Below are positions 37,755 to 47,700 of a stretch of 64,000 nucleotides of DNA, piece by piece (position 1 is the first letter of the stretch; each line of letters starts with the position of its first letter). The notes beneath the pieces were generated by a model. The model worked only from the letters and a program-made list of their open reading frames with translations. It was not told where the DNA came from and ran no database searches. The DNA lies in the NCBI GenBank assembly GCA_963930655.1, contig OZ005603.1, forward strand, positions 26,116,201 to 26,180,200. Reading direction: 5' to 3'. This DNA comes from Myrica gale (Eukaryota; Streptophyta; Magnoliopsida; Fagales; Myricaceae). The translations under genes and the position numbers were made by a program.

Positions 37755-38025
37755 TGTTCTGATTGGTGAGTGCGAAAGAACAAACTTTTCTCCTTTGATT
37801 ATATCCCCGACCCCGTGTCTGGATGATTGAAAGAAAAAGCAATGGACGCCCCCACACCAATGAACAGACGGACAGCCAGCGTGTTATATAACAAAAAAAA
37901 AGCAGAAGAGTATCCGACTCCGTATGTTTCGGATTTAGAAAATTATATCAAATTACTTTTAAGTAAATCTTTATTGGATTAGGAGCAAGACCTCTTTAGA
38001 TCAAACATTTCCGATCAATGAATCT

Positions 38026-38107
38026 AATGTGTTAAAAATAATACATCGGAGGGTAAAGTATAAATGACTTCAAAGACAAAAGGACAAAGTATATTTAATA
38101 AAAAAAA
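38026..38107. repeat. Half-copy of the 5685-6080 foldback family
   Basis: AATGTGTTAAAAATAATACATCGG followed by AAAGTATAAATGACTTCAAAGACAAAAGGACAAAGTATATTTAA matches the right arm at about 6008-6080. No left arm is present. Confidence 0.5.
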
Positions 38108-38247
38108 TATCTTATTCATAGGATTTCCTTTCAAGTAGTACAATTTCCATCCAATACTCTAAACAAACAAAACAAACCTCCTCTAGTACAATTTGCATCC
38201 ACTCCGAGTTGTTTTTGTGCTTAAGATGGACATGGGACTGTTTGTAT

Positions 38248-38670
38248 TAGGGCTGTCCAAGACCCGGTTCGGTCCGGTTCGGTCCGGTTTGGCCGGCCAA
38301 ATCGGAAGTTTTTTAAAGCATATAGACCGGACCGGTCCGGTCCGGTCTCCGGTTTATCCGGTCCGGTTTGGGCAGGTTTGGGTCGGTTTAGGCCATACCA
38401 TTTTGGGCCGGTTTTGGGTTGGGCCATGCCATTTTGGGCCGGTTTTAGGGTTGGGCCTTGCCATTTTGGGCCAATTTCCGGTTTGGAGAGGTATACTCCG
38501 GTCCGGTCCCGGGTTTTTATGAGGGTAACCCGGGACCGGACTGGTTAACACCGGTTTACCGGTCCGGTCAACCCGGTTTCAAAAAAGTCAACCGGTTTAG
38601 GTCAAAACCGGTCCGGGCCGGTCCGGTTTGGCCGGATCGGCCGGTCCGGCCGGTTTTTTGGACAGGGCTA
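38248..38670 (+). mobile_element. hAT-type MITE, copy 2 (423 bp), with perfect 8-bp duplication
   Basis: Identical GTTTGTAT flanks at 38240-38247 and 38671-38678. Ends TAGGGCTGTCCAA and TTGGACAGGGCTA form an inverted pair with two internal mismatches. The interior repeats TTTTGGGCCGGTTT and CCGGTCCGG strings and aligns in opposite orientation to copy 1 at 11650-11994, sharing the GGTATACTCCGGTC block. No transposase. Frames across it read as glycine/proline-rich repeats and are not genes. Confidence 0.9.
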
Positions 38671-38984
38671 GTTTGTATCAGACGCACGGTCCGGTATTCA
38701 ATTCCTTTTGAGAATTATATCATTAACTTAAGTAAGAGGTTGGACTATACATCGTCTAATTTTTTCGAATCAAGTTAGTCCGAACTTAATGTATATGAGG
38801 TGTCGCAGATAAGGACAAAGGCAGAATATAGTTTTTGAGAGTATCATACTACAATGTCATGATTTTTGGGGGCTAATATAAAAACAAAACAAAACAAAGT
38901 CTATATTAACAAAAAAAATTCTTGTGAGGGGGGCTGGAGGAGCTGGTTCTCTCATTTCTCGTATCTAATAAAATATTTGTCTAG

Positions 38985-40068
38985 TAATTTAACGGCATGT
39001 GATGACGTGGCTCACATGTAGACACTTGGACCAATATTTTTTGGACGTGTTTTTTTACCACCTGTACCGTCACGTCATATTAAAAAATGCTTAAATGCAC
39101 TACATGCCCCTATGGTATTACTTTGTTGCACATATGCCCCTGTGGTAAAAAAGTTTGATTTATATCCCTGAGGTGCAAGTTTAATCGAATATATACCCCT
39201 TTGTCCACTCTCCATCTAATAATTTAACAGCATGTAATGACGTGGCTCACGGGTAGACACGTGGGCCAATATTTTTTGGACACGTATTTTTTTGCCACTC
39301 GCACTGCCACGTCATATTAAAAAAATTCAACGTCAATTTAAGGAAAAAAAACATAAAAGACAAAGAGCTTTAAACACATCATATTAATGAAAAATATATA
39401 AAAAAAAAACAGAAAAGCATAAAACTTATAAACGGTAACTTTCAACTTACCAAAAGTCTCCCATTTTCCCCCGTTCTGCCTCTTCGAAAATTTTCCCCCA
39501 ATCTCTCTCATTCAATACCAAGAACCCTAATTCCCCAATGAATGAAATTCAAGCGCAACTCAATGCACTTAGCTTCCCAGTTGGCTTTTTGGAGTTCAAG
39601 CGCAGCCGAATGTGCCCTTCAATGACTGTTGGTTGCATTGTATGAGACTACGTATATTTGGTGGTTGTGTTGCATCTTTGGTGTGTGCTCTTATTTCCTA
39701 GCCAAGTATTTATGTAATGTCGTTTTCTGTTCATGTCGTTACCGTTTATAAGTTTTACGTTTTTTTTCATTAATATGACGTGTTTAAAACGTTTGACTTT
39801 TATGTTTTTCTTCCTTAATTTGACGTTGATTTTTTTTTAAAAAAAATATGACGTGGTACTGCAAGTGGAAAAAAAACGTGTCAATATTGGTTCACGTGTC
39901 TACCTGTGAGTCGAGTCATCACATTTCATTAAATTACTAGACGGAGAAGGGACGGAGAGGTATATATTCGATTACACTTGCACCCCAGGGGTATAAATCA
40001 AACTTTGTTTTACCACGGGGGTATATCTACAACAAAATAATATCACAGGGGTATGTATTGCTTTAAGC
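38985..40068. mobile_element. Long-TIR foldback element (possible MULE-type)
   Basis: 39089-40068 has terminal inverted repeats of about 120 bp: GCTTAAATGCACTACATGCC on the left, and on the right a block ending GTATGTATTGCTTTAAGC. A second inverted block (ATGACGTGGCTCAC...CACGTCATATTAAA, about 39235-39325) pairs with 39845-39935. A direct copy of that second block also lies just outside the left end (38985-39088). The interior (39480-39760) has GC-richer DNA that could be a captured host fragment but shows no domain. No target duplication was established. Confidence 0.65.
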
Positions 40069-40086
40069 CTAAATTAAAACCCCCCA

Positions 40087-40395
40087 ATGTTATATGACAT
40101 CCAGCGTAGACTAAACGACGGAACAGAGTTTCATGCCAAGCCATCGTCTCCTTCACGCACCATTTCTGGGTCTCTCATGGCAGACCCAGTCATCGTCTCC
40201 TCAGGCCACTCCTTCGAACGTACCTGTGTCCGAGCCTGCCAAGCCCTTGGCTTCACACCCACTCTGGTGGACTCGTCCAAGCCCTATTTCTCATCCGTAA
40301 TCCCTAACCTCGCCCTCAAATCTACCATTCTCAGCTGGTGCGAGAATTCCTCAACGGACCCTCCAAAACCCATCTATTACGTTGAAGAAACATAA
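40087..40395 (+). pseudogene. U-box E3 ligase fragment (PUB38-41-like)
   Basis: A 102-codon frame contains most of a U-box: ISGSLMADPVIVSSGHSFER, then a short linker and SVIPNLALKSTILSWCENS, typical of plant U-box/ARM ubiquitin ligases. The expected upstream FxCPI start of the U-box is degenerate (PSRTISGS), the N-terminus is short, and no ARM repeats follow the stop at 40393-40395. It begins 19 bases after the foldback element's right end. It is most likely a truncated, non-functional copy. An active U-box-only peptide cannot be excluded. Confidence 0.7.
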
Positions 40396-41823
40396 ACATG
40401 ATGGTGGGTTTCACATATCCAAACTGACTTTACTTTTTTTCTTTTCATTTTTTAAGTTTCTCCTGAAGTTTCTGTTTTATCTTATTTGCAATAAATGAAT
40501 TCTCTGCAGGGATCATTATTTTAAAGGGGCTCTTGGAATCTTGTGCACGTGGGGCATGTTCTGGTTACCATGGGTTTATGGTCTGAGATCCAAAATGGGC
40601 TGTTTGCTAATTTGTTCTACAGGGAGTTATGAAGACTGGCTGCAGAGTGAAAATATGGATTGCAGATTGGTTTGCCCAGCTAGCTAAACAATAAGATGGG
40701 GTGTTTTGAAGAAAATCGAGACTGTTGGGACCTACCTCATTGAGATTTGGAAAGCTGTTGGAATGGATCTGGAAGGAGGAAAAATTTAATTTTTGTGGTC
40801 GTCGAAGGAGATTAATTCAAGGGCACATGATTACTGGCCTATTGTTATGGATATAGCTCGAAGGAATGGGAATCGTTCCTCCCCTGATCGATGTTTTGAA
40901 GGGGGATTCCCTGAGGAGCAGGAGCACGATGATGGGAACAAGACCGCAATTGGCGTTTTGGGTGCATTACGGCCGTTGACTCGGCGCTCGGACACAAGTA
41001 CGTTCGAAGGAGTGGCTGGGTCTGCCATTAGGCCATTAGAGACCCAGAAATGGTGCATGAAGGAGACGATAGCTTGGCATGAAACTGTGCGTTTAGTCTG
41101 TGTTGTGTGTCGTTTATCATTGAGGATTTTAATTTACATGACTAAACGCAGCGTTTTGTTAAACTCAGAACTGACGTGTTAATCTGGCGTGTTAATATGC
41201 TGATATGGCATGTGGTTCCGTTAAATGGATGGATGGAACATGGACTATAGGACTCAATCGTCACATGGTACGGATTCAATGATCATAAAGTTAAAAAAAA
41301 AAAATAGTGGCTAAATCGTAAACCTAGTTGGCTTATTGCCAACTTCCCTAAAAAAAGTACCAGATAGATTCATGGGTTCGTTCTTGACAACCTATATTAG
41401 GCGATATTATTGAACGTATAAACTATTTAAAAGAAAAAAAAAAAAGAGCAAGTAATATTTTTTTTGGAGGAATCGTGGACAGATGGGAGGGACCATGGTC
41501 CCCCAGCATCTTCCATTCAACAACAAATTTTGAGGTTTAATTTATTTTTATATTATTGGCCGTGTTATAGATATAAAAATAATAATTAAATCAACCTCTT
41601 TCTAAACATTTTAAATTTTTTAAATAAATGATAGTTTTACATAGTTTCGGAACCAACATCTTAAGTTTGAGACACCACACTTCACTCCAGTCACTTCACT
41701 TCAATTTTAATTAAATATTACACGTGTTGATTTATCTGGAACAAAGAGTATGAATCTCTCATCCACAAGTGAAGAGAGTGTTAGAGATATAAATACAATT
41801 TTTTTTTTAACTTTGGGAGATCT
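40396..41823. other. Intergenic, nothing firmly recognised
   Basis: A frame at 40793-41182 has no recognisable domain. No ARM-repeat sequence was found that would extend the U-box fragment. Confidence 0.45.
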
Positions 41824-42140
41824 GACACAATACACCCCAAATTTTGCATTGGAAGACATTTTCCCCCTTAAACCTTAGGTTGACACATTGCACCATGACA
41901 ATTAAATTTTCTATCAATTTGAATGAAAAATGGTGACGTGACAAGTAAGTGATTTTTTGACGTGTAAATTTTACATTTATAATTTGAACTCTTCCTTTTA
42001 CGTTGACCCCTTGTTAAGGGTATAAATATAAAATCACATGCCAAAGTTAAAGGAAAATTTGACGGTATAGTGCAATGTGTACGACTGCCCAAAATTTAAG
42101 GGTAAAACATCTCAAAATTCAAAGTTTGAGTGCAATGTGT
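41824..42140. mobile_element. Foldback element, distant relative of 5685-6080
   Basis: The left arm (GACACAATACACCCCAAATT, ...GACACATTGCACCATGACA) pairs with the right arm (GTGCAATGTGTACGACTGCC, ...GAGTGCAATGTGTCAAAT). It is non-coding. The phrases resemble the 5685-6080 family (cannot-fit poly-T spacer, ACACATTG motifs). Confidence 0.5.
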
Positions 42141-42339
42141 CAAATCCCGAAATCCCAAATAGAAAATATATTTATCTCATAAAAACACTCAAATATATTT
42201 CTTTCAAGGAATACCCAAAAACAATATGTTATTACACTTCGATCCTCAAAATCAATTTTCCCCTGCTAGTTTATATATCATCCAACTTGAACCTTTTTTT
42301 TCTTTCCTCCTTTGGAGGATGGGGTCGGAGGGGTTTTTG

Positions 42340-43321
42340 TGTTAAAATAAAATAAAAGAGAGAAGAATTATTTATACTAAGAGAGAGTAGAGATAAGTGA
42401 GACACGAGATTTAAGTAGTTCGGTCCATAGACCTACATCCACTGTGGAAAGTCTCAATTGAGCAGATATGTGTACTCACTGGTGTAAGGATGAGATTACA
42501 GAGAGACTTTATTTATAAGTCTTTGATTACAATAACCCACATTGTTTTAGCAATTTGGGACTCTAATAACTCTAATACACCCCCGCAAACGCAAGGTGGA
42601 CATACGTTGAATTTGGACTTACAAAAAGAAATTCTTCATAAGAAAAAAAAATGGCGCCGGAGGATGGCCGGAGAAGGGCGGACAGTAGCCGGAAGTTGGC
42701 CGGAGAGGAGTGGACAATCGTCTGAATGTGGCCAAAATCTGACCCGAGAGGGGCCGACAATCGTCTGAAGATGGCCGGAGAGGGTCACCGGAATGGGGGA
42801 TCTCGCCGGAAGGTTGCCGGAAAGTCCGAGAGAAGATGTCTGAAGGTCGCCGGAGTGATGTCGGGCGGAGTGCTAGAAGGCCCGAGAGAAGATACCGGAA
42901 GGGCGCCAAAGTGATGCCGGACAGGGTGCCGGAAGGCCCGAGAGAAGATGTCGGAAGGCCCAATAAAAGAACTAAATTAGGCCGAACTGGACTAGGCCTA
43001 AACTAGGCTCAGCTAAGCCAACAAGAGTGCTGACCAGCCTGAGACAAATTGGGCCACAGAATTGAAATGACTTTGATACCATGTTAAAATAAAATAAAAG
43101 AGAGAAAAATTATTTAGACTAAGAGAGATGAGAGATAAGTGAGACACTAGATTTAAGTGGTTTGGTCAATAGGCCTACATCCACTGTGGAAAGGCCTAAT
43201 GTGGCAGATATGTCTACTCACTGGTGTGTATTTGAGAGATTACGTAGAGGCTTATTTATAAGTCTTTGATTACAATGACTCACATTACTTTAGCAACGTG
43301 AGACTCTAATAAACTCTAATA
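42340..43321 (-). mobile_element. TRIM-like LTR element, minus orientation
   Basis: Two direct repeats of 240 bp (42340-42579 and 43082-43321) both start TGTTAAAATAAAATAAAAGA on the plus strand. The left one ends AATACA, so on the minus strand the LTR reads TGTATTAG...TTTTAACA. Just inside the right repeat, the minus strand reads TGGTATCAAAGTCATT, an initiator tRNA-Met primer site. A G run (GCGGGGG) precedes the other LTR as a short purine tract. TTTTG flanks both sides (42335-42339 and 43322-43326). The roughly 500-bp interior has no reverse transcriptase and holds a GC-rich GCCGGA/GAGAGAAGAT repeat block. Confidence 0.8.
42655..42960 (+). repeat. Minisatellite block inside the TRIM-like element
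   Basis: Imperfect repeats of GGCCGGAG, GGAAGGTCGCCGG and CCCGAGAGAAGAT-type units, with much higher GC than the surroundings. Long frames on both strands result from the repeat periodicity. Confidence 0.6.
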
Positions 43322-43422
43322 TTTTGTGAAACAGACATGAGAGGAGGCGATGGTGTCCAAATAACAAACTTTGCCTAGAGATTCAAAGTAATATGGTATG
43401 AGTTTGGTAATTCATCACACAA

Positions 43423-43995
43423 GTTAGCAGCTGCGGTGGGGACTGTGGGATTTTCCAGTTTATCGTTTTCCATCCAAAATCGATAGCTAAAATTTTCTTC
43501 TCCTGGCCATCTTTTCCACGCAATGGGCGCTTTCAGTGAAAAAGAAAGGATATGCTCAGCTAACGATCATTCATTAGCTTCTGCTTTATGTTAGACGGAG
43601 ACCGTCATAGTTATTAAAAAATATAATTTAAATAATAAATTGATCTCTTTTATAAATTTTTATAAATTTTAAGTGGTGGCCTGGTGGGAATGAACAGTAT
43701 ATTTATAGAGTATCAAATTCAATTTCTTAAGTTTAAAATTTGACTCTGAATTTTACCACAATTTTAAATAAATATTAAATACACGAGTGGTAATTGAAGA
43801 GAGTATTTGTAATTTGCCCCATAATTTAAATAATCTCCTGAAGATCATTATTATTCTCGGCAAATAATGATGTTATGTTGTCCTAATTTTGGATCATGCA
43901 GATACTTTGAGGGATCTGAGATGACCGTGGGAGCTGAGGATGGAGGCTGCAAGTGCGGAGACAACTGCACCTGCGACCCTTGCAATTGTAAATGA
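43423..43995 (+). pseudogene. MT2: Type 2 metallothionein relic (intact last exon, decayed first exon)
   Basis: The last exon is clear: acceptor AG at 43900-43901, then codons reading [15 protein letters not shown] followed by [15 protein letters not shown] and TGA at 43993-43995. This is the complete Cys-rich metal-binding C-terminus of plant type 2 metallothionein, with an MT-like 3' UTR and AATAAA at 44110-44115. Upstream, 43423-43449 reads VSSCGGDCG, like the start of the N-terminal Cys-rich domain, but the ATG is GTT, the frame then decays, and no donor is visible. A GAFSEK string near 43526 echoes the linker. The TRIM-like element ends 100 bp upstream. The gene is probably dead. A distant intact first exon cannot be excluded. 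Confidence 0.7.
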
Positions 43996-44109
43996 GAGAG
44001 ATACTAGCCTTTGAAGTAGAGATGGCCCTTGTCTTGGAGAACTGAAATCTAGCATATACTATATATGTGTGTGTACTTGTGTTTTGTGTCCTTTTCTAGT
44101 CTTAATTTG

Positions 44110-44115
44110 AATAAA
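44110..44115 (+). terminator. Polyadenylation signal of the metallothionein relic
   Basis: AATAAA lies 115 bases after the metallothionein stop within GT-rich DNA, as in metallothionein 3' UTRs. Confidence 0.4.
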
Positions 44116-44742
44116 GTAGCCATGGTTCTGCAAATCTTTAGTCTTAAGGTTTGCCGGGGGGGTTCACTCCTAGCCATGGCTGCTTGGTGTGTGTGTTCTT
44201 TGTACAATGTTAGTAGGACTAAATCATGTAACATTGGGGGTCTCTGCTCTAAGGGGGTTTAAATATATATTTAAGTGGGAAGAGTTGTAGTCTTTCGATA
44301 AGGGAATGAAAGCTCCTTTCTTCTAGTTTGAGAAACAAGCAGTTTGTCAGTTCTGTGGAATAGTAGTATCTGGTTCAACTGTCAATTTCGTAATTTTCTC
44401 AAGCATAAACAAAAGAAAGAAAGCAAAGAAGCTGATGGTGAAATTGATGGGTAGTACAAAGTCAAGCCTCCCCTCGAATGAAGTGTGGTTTCTGCCATGT
44501 GGTGGTTGGGATAATTGAAAGGATATTTGACTTCCAATATGCTTAGTTTCTGGAAACATTTAGCTACACAAAGCGAAATATCACCTTCGATTAAACGAAA
44601 CTACTAAGTGAACACAATAATCATTTACATGACGAGTATGAAGCCTCCATTGTTACAGAATATGATACAACTTCACAATAATGATTCTCGTTGTTACAGA
44701 AGCCGATCGAGTCAGTGGGGTTTGAGCTATCAAGGAACGAGG
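44116..44742. other. Spacer between the metallothionein relic and kinesin 3' end
   Basis: No gene was recognised. The kinesin 3' UTR (minus strand) probably occupies part of 44400-44742. Confidence 0.45.
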
Positions 44743-47700
44743 CTATTTGACCGGTAGAATCTCTGAACAGTCGGGTGTTGAATCTTCTGGTCTGTCAAAT
44801 ATTCCTCTTGCAGCTCTGCTGAACAAGCGATGAACCTGCAAAAGTTTTGCCAAGCGAATGAGTATGTAAATATCCTTCTTATAGCCGAAATCGTCTCTCT
44901 CAATCCTGAATAATATCTACCTGCTTGGACGAAAGGCCTATCTTCTCCAAATCATTCAACTGCAACAAGTCAGATGAATTCTTAAGCAAAATTGCATAAC
45001 ATCCAAGGAAGATGGCATTTCATGCCCAAAGCTCAGAATAGTCTTACCGATTGTAATGGGCTCGATTCTCTGAGTTCACATATGTACTCTGCCATTTTTA
45101 CTCCAATCCCCTGGATTTTTTAAAGACGAGCCTCGTTAAGGAAACAAAAGATATCAGATTACTCTATTTCACGATAAGAACTGCACAAGTGCTGAAGATA
45201 CCTTTAACTCTAATAGCTCCTCCCTACAGATAAAAGCCAATTCCCAAGCTCAGTATATTGGAGTACGAACAACATAGAATTCACAAAAAGCAAGCTGAGA
45301 AATGGAAAACAGAACTCCTTAAGTAATTAAACTTACTTGCTGGCCGTGTTTAAGAAAGCAACATACTGTTGGACGAGAGAGTTCTGTTATACAATTGACA
45401 GAAGTGAGAATCATAGTTTCAAGACATGAAATAGAAACATTATATGGTGTGGTTTATCTCTCTCTACCTTCAAGCTGGAACTCCATGTACTGAATTTATC
45501 CACTGGGGTGCTGGTGATTTGCAACTTGTTTGGAGACTTTTCAATGAAAGGCCTTTTGGGAGTAATTGGCTCGAATAAAACTGGACATGATTTGCCTGTG
45601 CACGAATGTCCCTCAAGGGGTTCTTGATTTATATTTGTGTCTATTGTGGACAGAACTTTTCTCGAGGAAGTCTGCTGTGAATCTTTCTTCACACTAACTG
45701 GGGATGACCCGACCCAATTGGAAGCACGATATATGGATGCCATAGTTTTCTTTTTGTCTACAAGTATTAGAGAAGTTCTTTCACAGTTACAAGCAGTAAA
45801 TTTTCCTTAATATCATAATCATGTGTTGGTAACATACCACGCATGTACATATTTGACTTAGACACAACTATATCAGCAGTAGCCTCATCTTCTCTTTGTG
45901 AAATGTCAGCGACCTTCCCCGTCTGCAATGGAACTAGGATTACTACTATGCATGAAAATGGAAATTTTCAGATAGTTTTGCACATCTCAACACTTTCTTT
46001 TCTGGAAAAGTAGCACATGGACATGTGAGTTGTATAACAAATAACAAAGGGCAATACTTTTTAATACAACAATAGGGTTTCATCTTTTCACATAGTGTTG
46101 CCAAACAAAGGAGAGGTTGGTTCTGAAATGAACAGTCATTTGATAGCAAAGCGTGAATCTTTCTATGTTTTTGCACATGAAGCTAGCAAAGAGTTACTGT
46201 GGACTACAGCAATTGGGCCTGAAGCAAGAGGTATGTACTTTACCGTGAAAATTCAACTCAGACTTTCCATTCGAGATATAAGCATATTGATTTGAGGAAT
46301 CATTGGATTAGCATTGGAACTGAAGTTGTTCCAAATTGAAAAAATCCATGCTGACGAGAACAGAAAAGATCAGAAAATTCAGTATAAATTCAACTCGACT
46401 TTCCATTCGAGATATAAGCATATTGATTTGAGGAATCATTGGATTAGCATTGGAACTGAAGTTGTTTCAAATTCCAACCTTGCCACTATTTGCTTGGACA
46501 GATTCCAACCTTGCAGTTCAGGAAGCCATTTTTCTTATTTTCCAATCTCTCCAGCCTCAGGGAGTATCCCCCCTCAGAATTGGCAAAGCACCTCTATCAT
46601 TTACTCCCACCAAAATGCACACGATTTGACCTTTTCCTAACTGGACTCACCTTTCAAACATTTCTATCACAAGTTTGACAAACAATTATGTACTTCAATT
46701 GTTTTCCAATCATCCCTAAATAAATTTTCAAATCTTAATTATATTGTTGAAGAGTGAATTTTTTAAATTAGAATTTTAAAATGCCATAAATTGAGCTTTC
46801 AGCTTAGCTAAATAGTATAACGGTAGACTAAGTCTGTGGCCTGTAGCTTGTAACGGTCGACCAAGCGTGTACTCCCAAAATGACAATGTACGGTGATTTC
46901 CTGACTCATTCAACACAATATAACTAAATTCCACCTTGCTAAACTCTTAGCTCCTTAACTAGCCCTGTAAGCCACAAAGCTTCCTTAGCAATCTCAACAA
47001 TTGTCATGCACTGCACTTAAGTCGTTGCATTGCAACTTGAAGGTGCATGTTTCTTTTGACTATGAGTACTCTTTAATATTGAATTTTCATCAAATATCAT
47101 GTCTCTACTGATCACCACCTTGTTTGCTCTGATCCCGAACCCTCGACTTCTTTCTCGTACCCGAGAAAAATTACTCTGTCTAGACTAATCAAGCTTAGAT
47201 CTCTCTTCACATGGAATGTGCACATTGGCTAGACAACCAAAAAGTCTCAACTCCAGAATACTTCCCCTGCAACCTTACCATCTAGTGTTTAATCAAGAAA
47301 CATATCATACTTACTGCATCTGCTCATAAGTGTTGGCTTTTGTGCACAATCGAGATTTTGATCATTTCAATAAATGAATCAAATTTATAAAACGGACATC
47401 TTCAAAGACAGACGTTTTGATGAAAGAGCCAAAGAGTTGAAGAAAGAAGATCAAGAAGATGCAAGGAGCTCAAAAGTGAAGATTCAAGACCTTAGGGTAT
47501 AATCTTTGTAACTCTTTGTTTCATTTTTGACAAGGATTATGAATCATACTTACATATCTTTCAAAAGCATAAATCGTTTTTCCTGTTGTTTGAAATATTA
47601 AAATATTTTTAAAGGTTTCAAAACATCTCAATCAAACTCTCAAACATTTCATATATTTATGAGAAATAAGTTTTAAAACTGGGTGTGTAAAGTGGTCAAA

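Noticed and set aside
38193-38778. Open frames of 65-109 codons on both strands
   Set aside because: Same hAT MITE family interior; no domain.
40793-41182. A 129-codon frame after the U-box fragment as its continuation
   Set aside because: No ARM-repeat pattern or other domain, and stops separate it from the U-box frame.
42490-42963. Arg/Gly- and Ser/Pro-rich frames
   Set aside because: Products of the GCCGGA minisatellite in the TRIM-like element.
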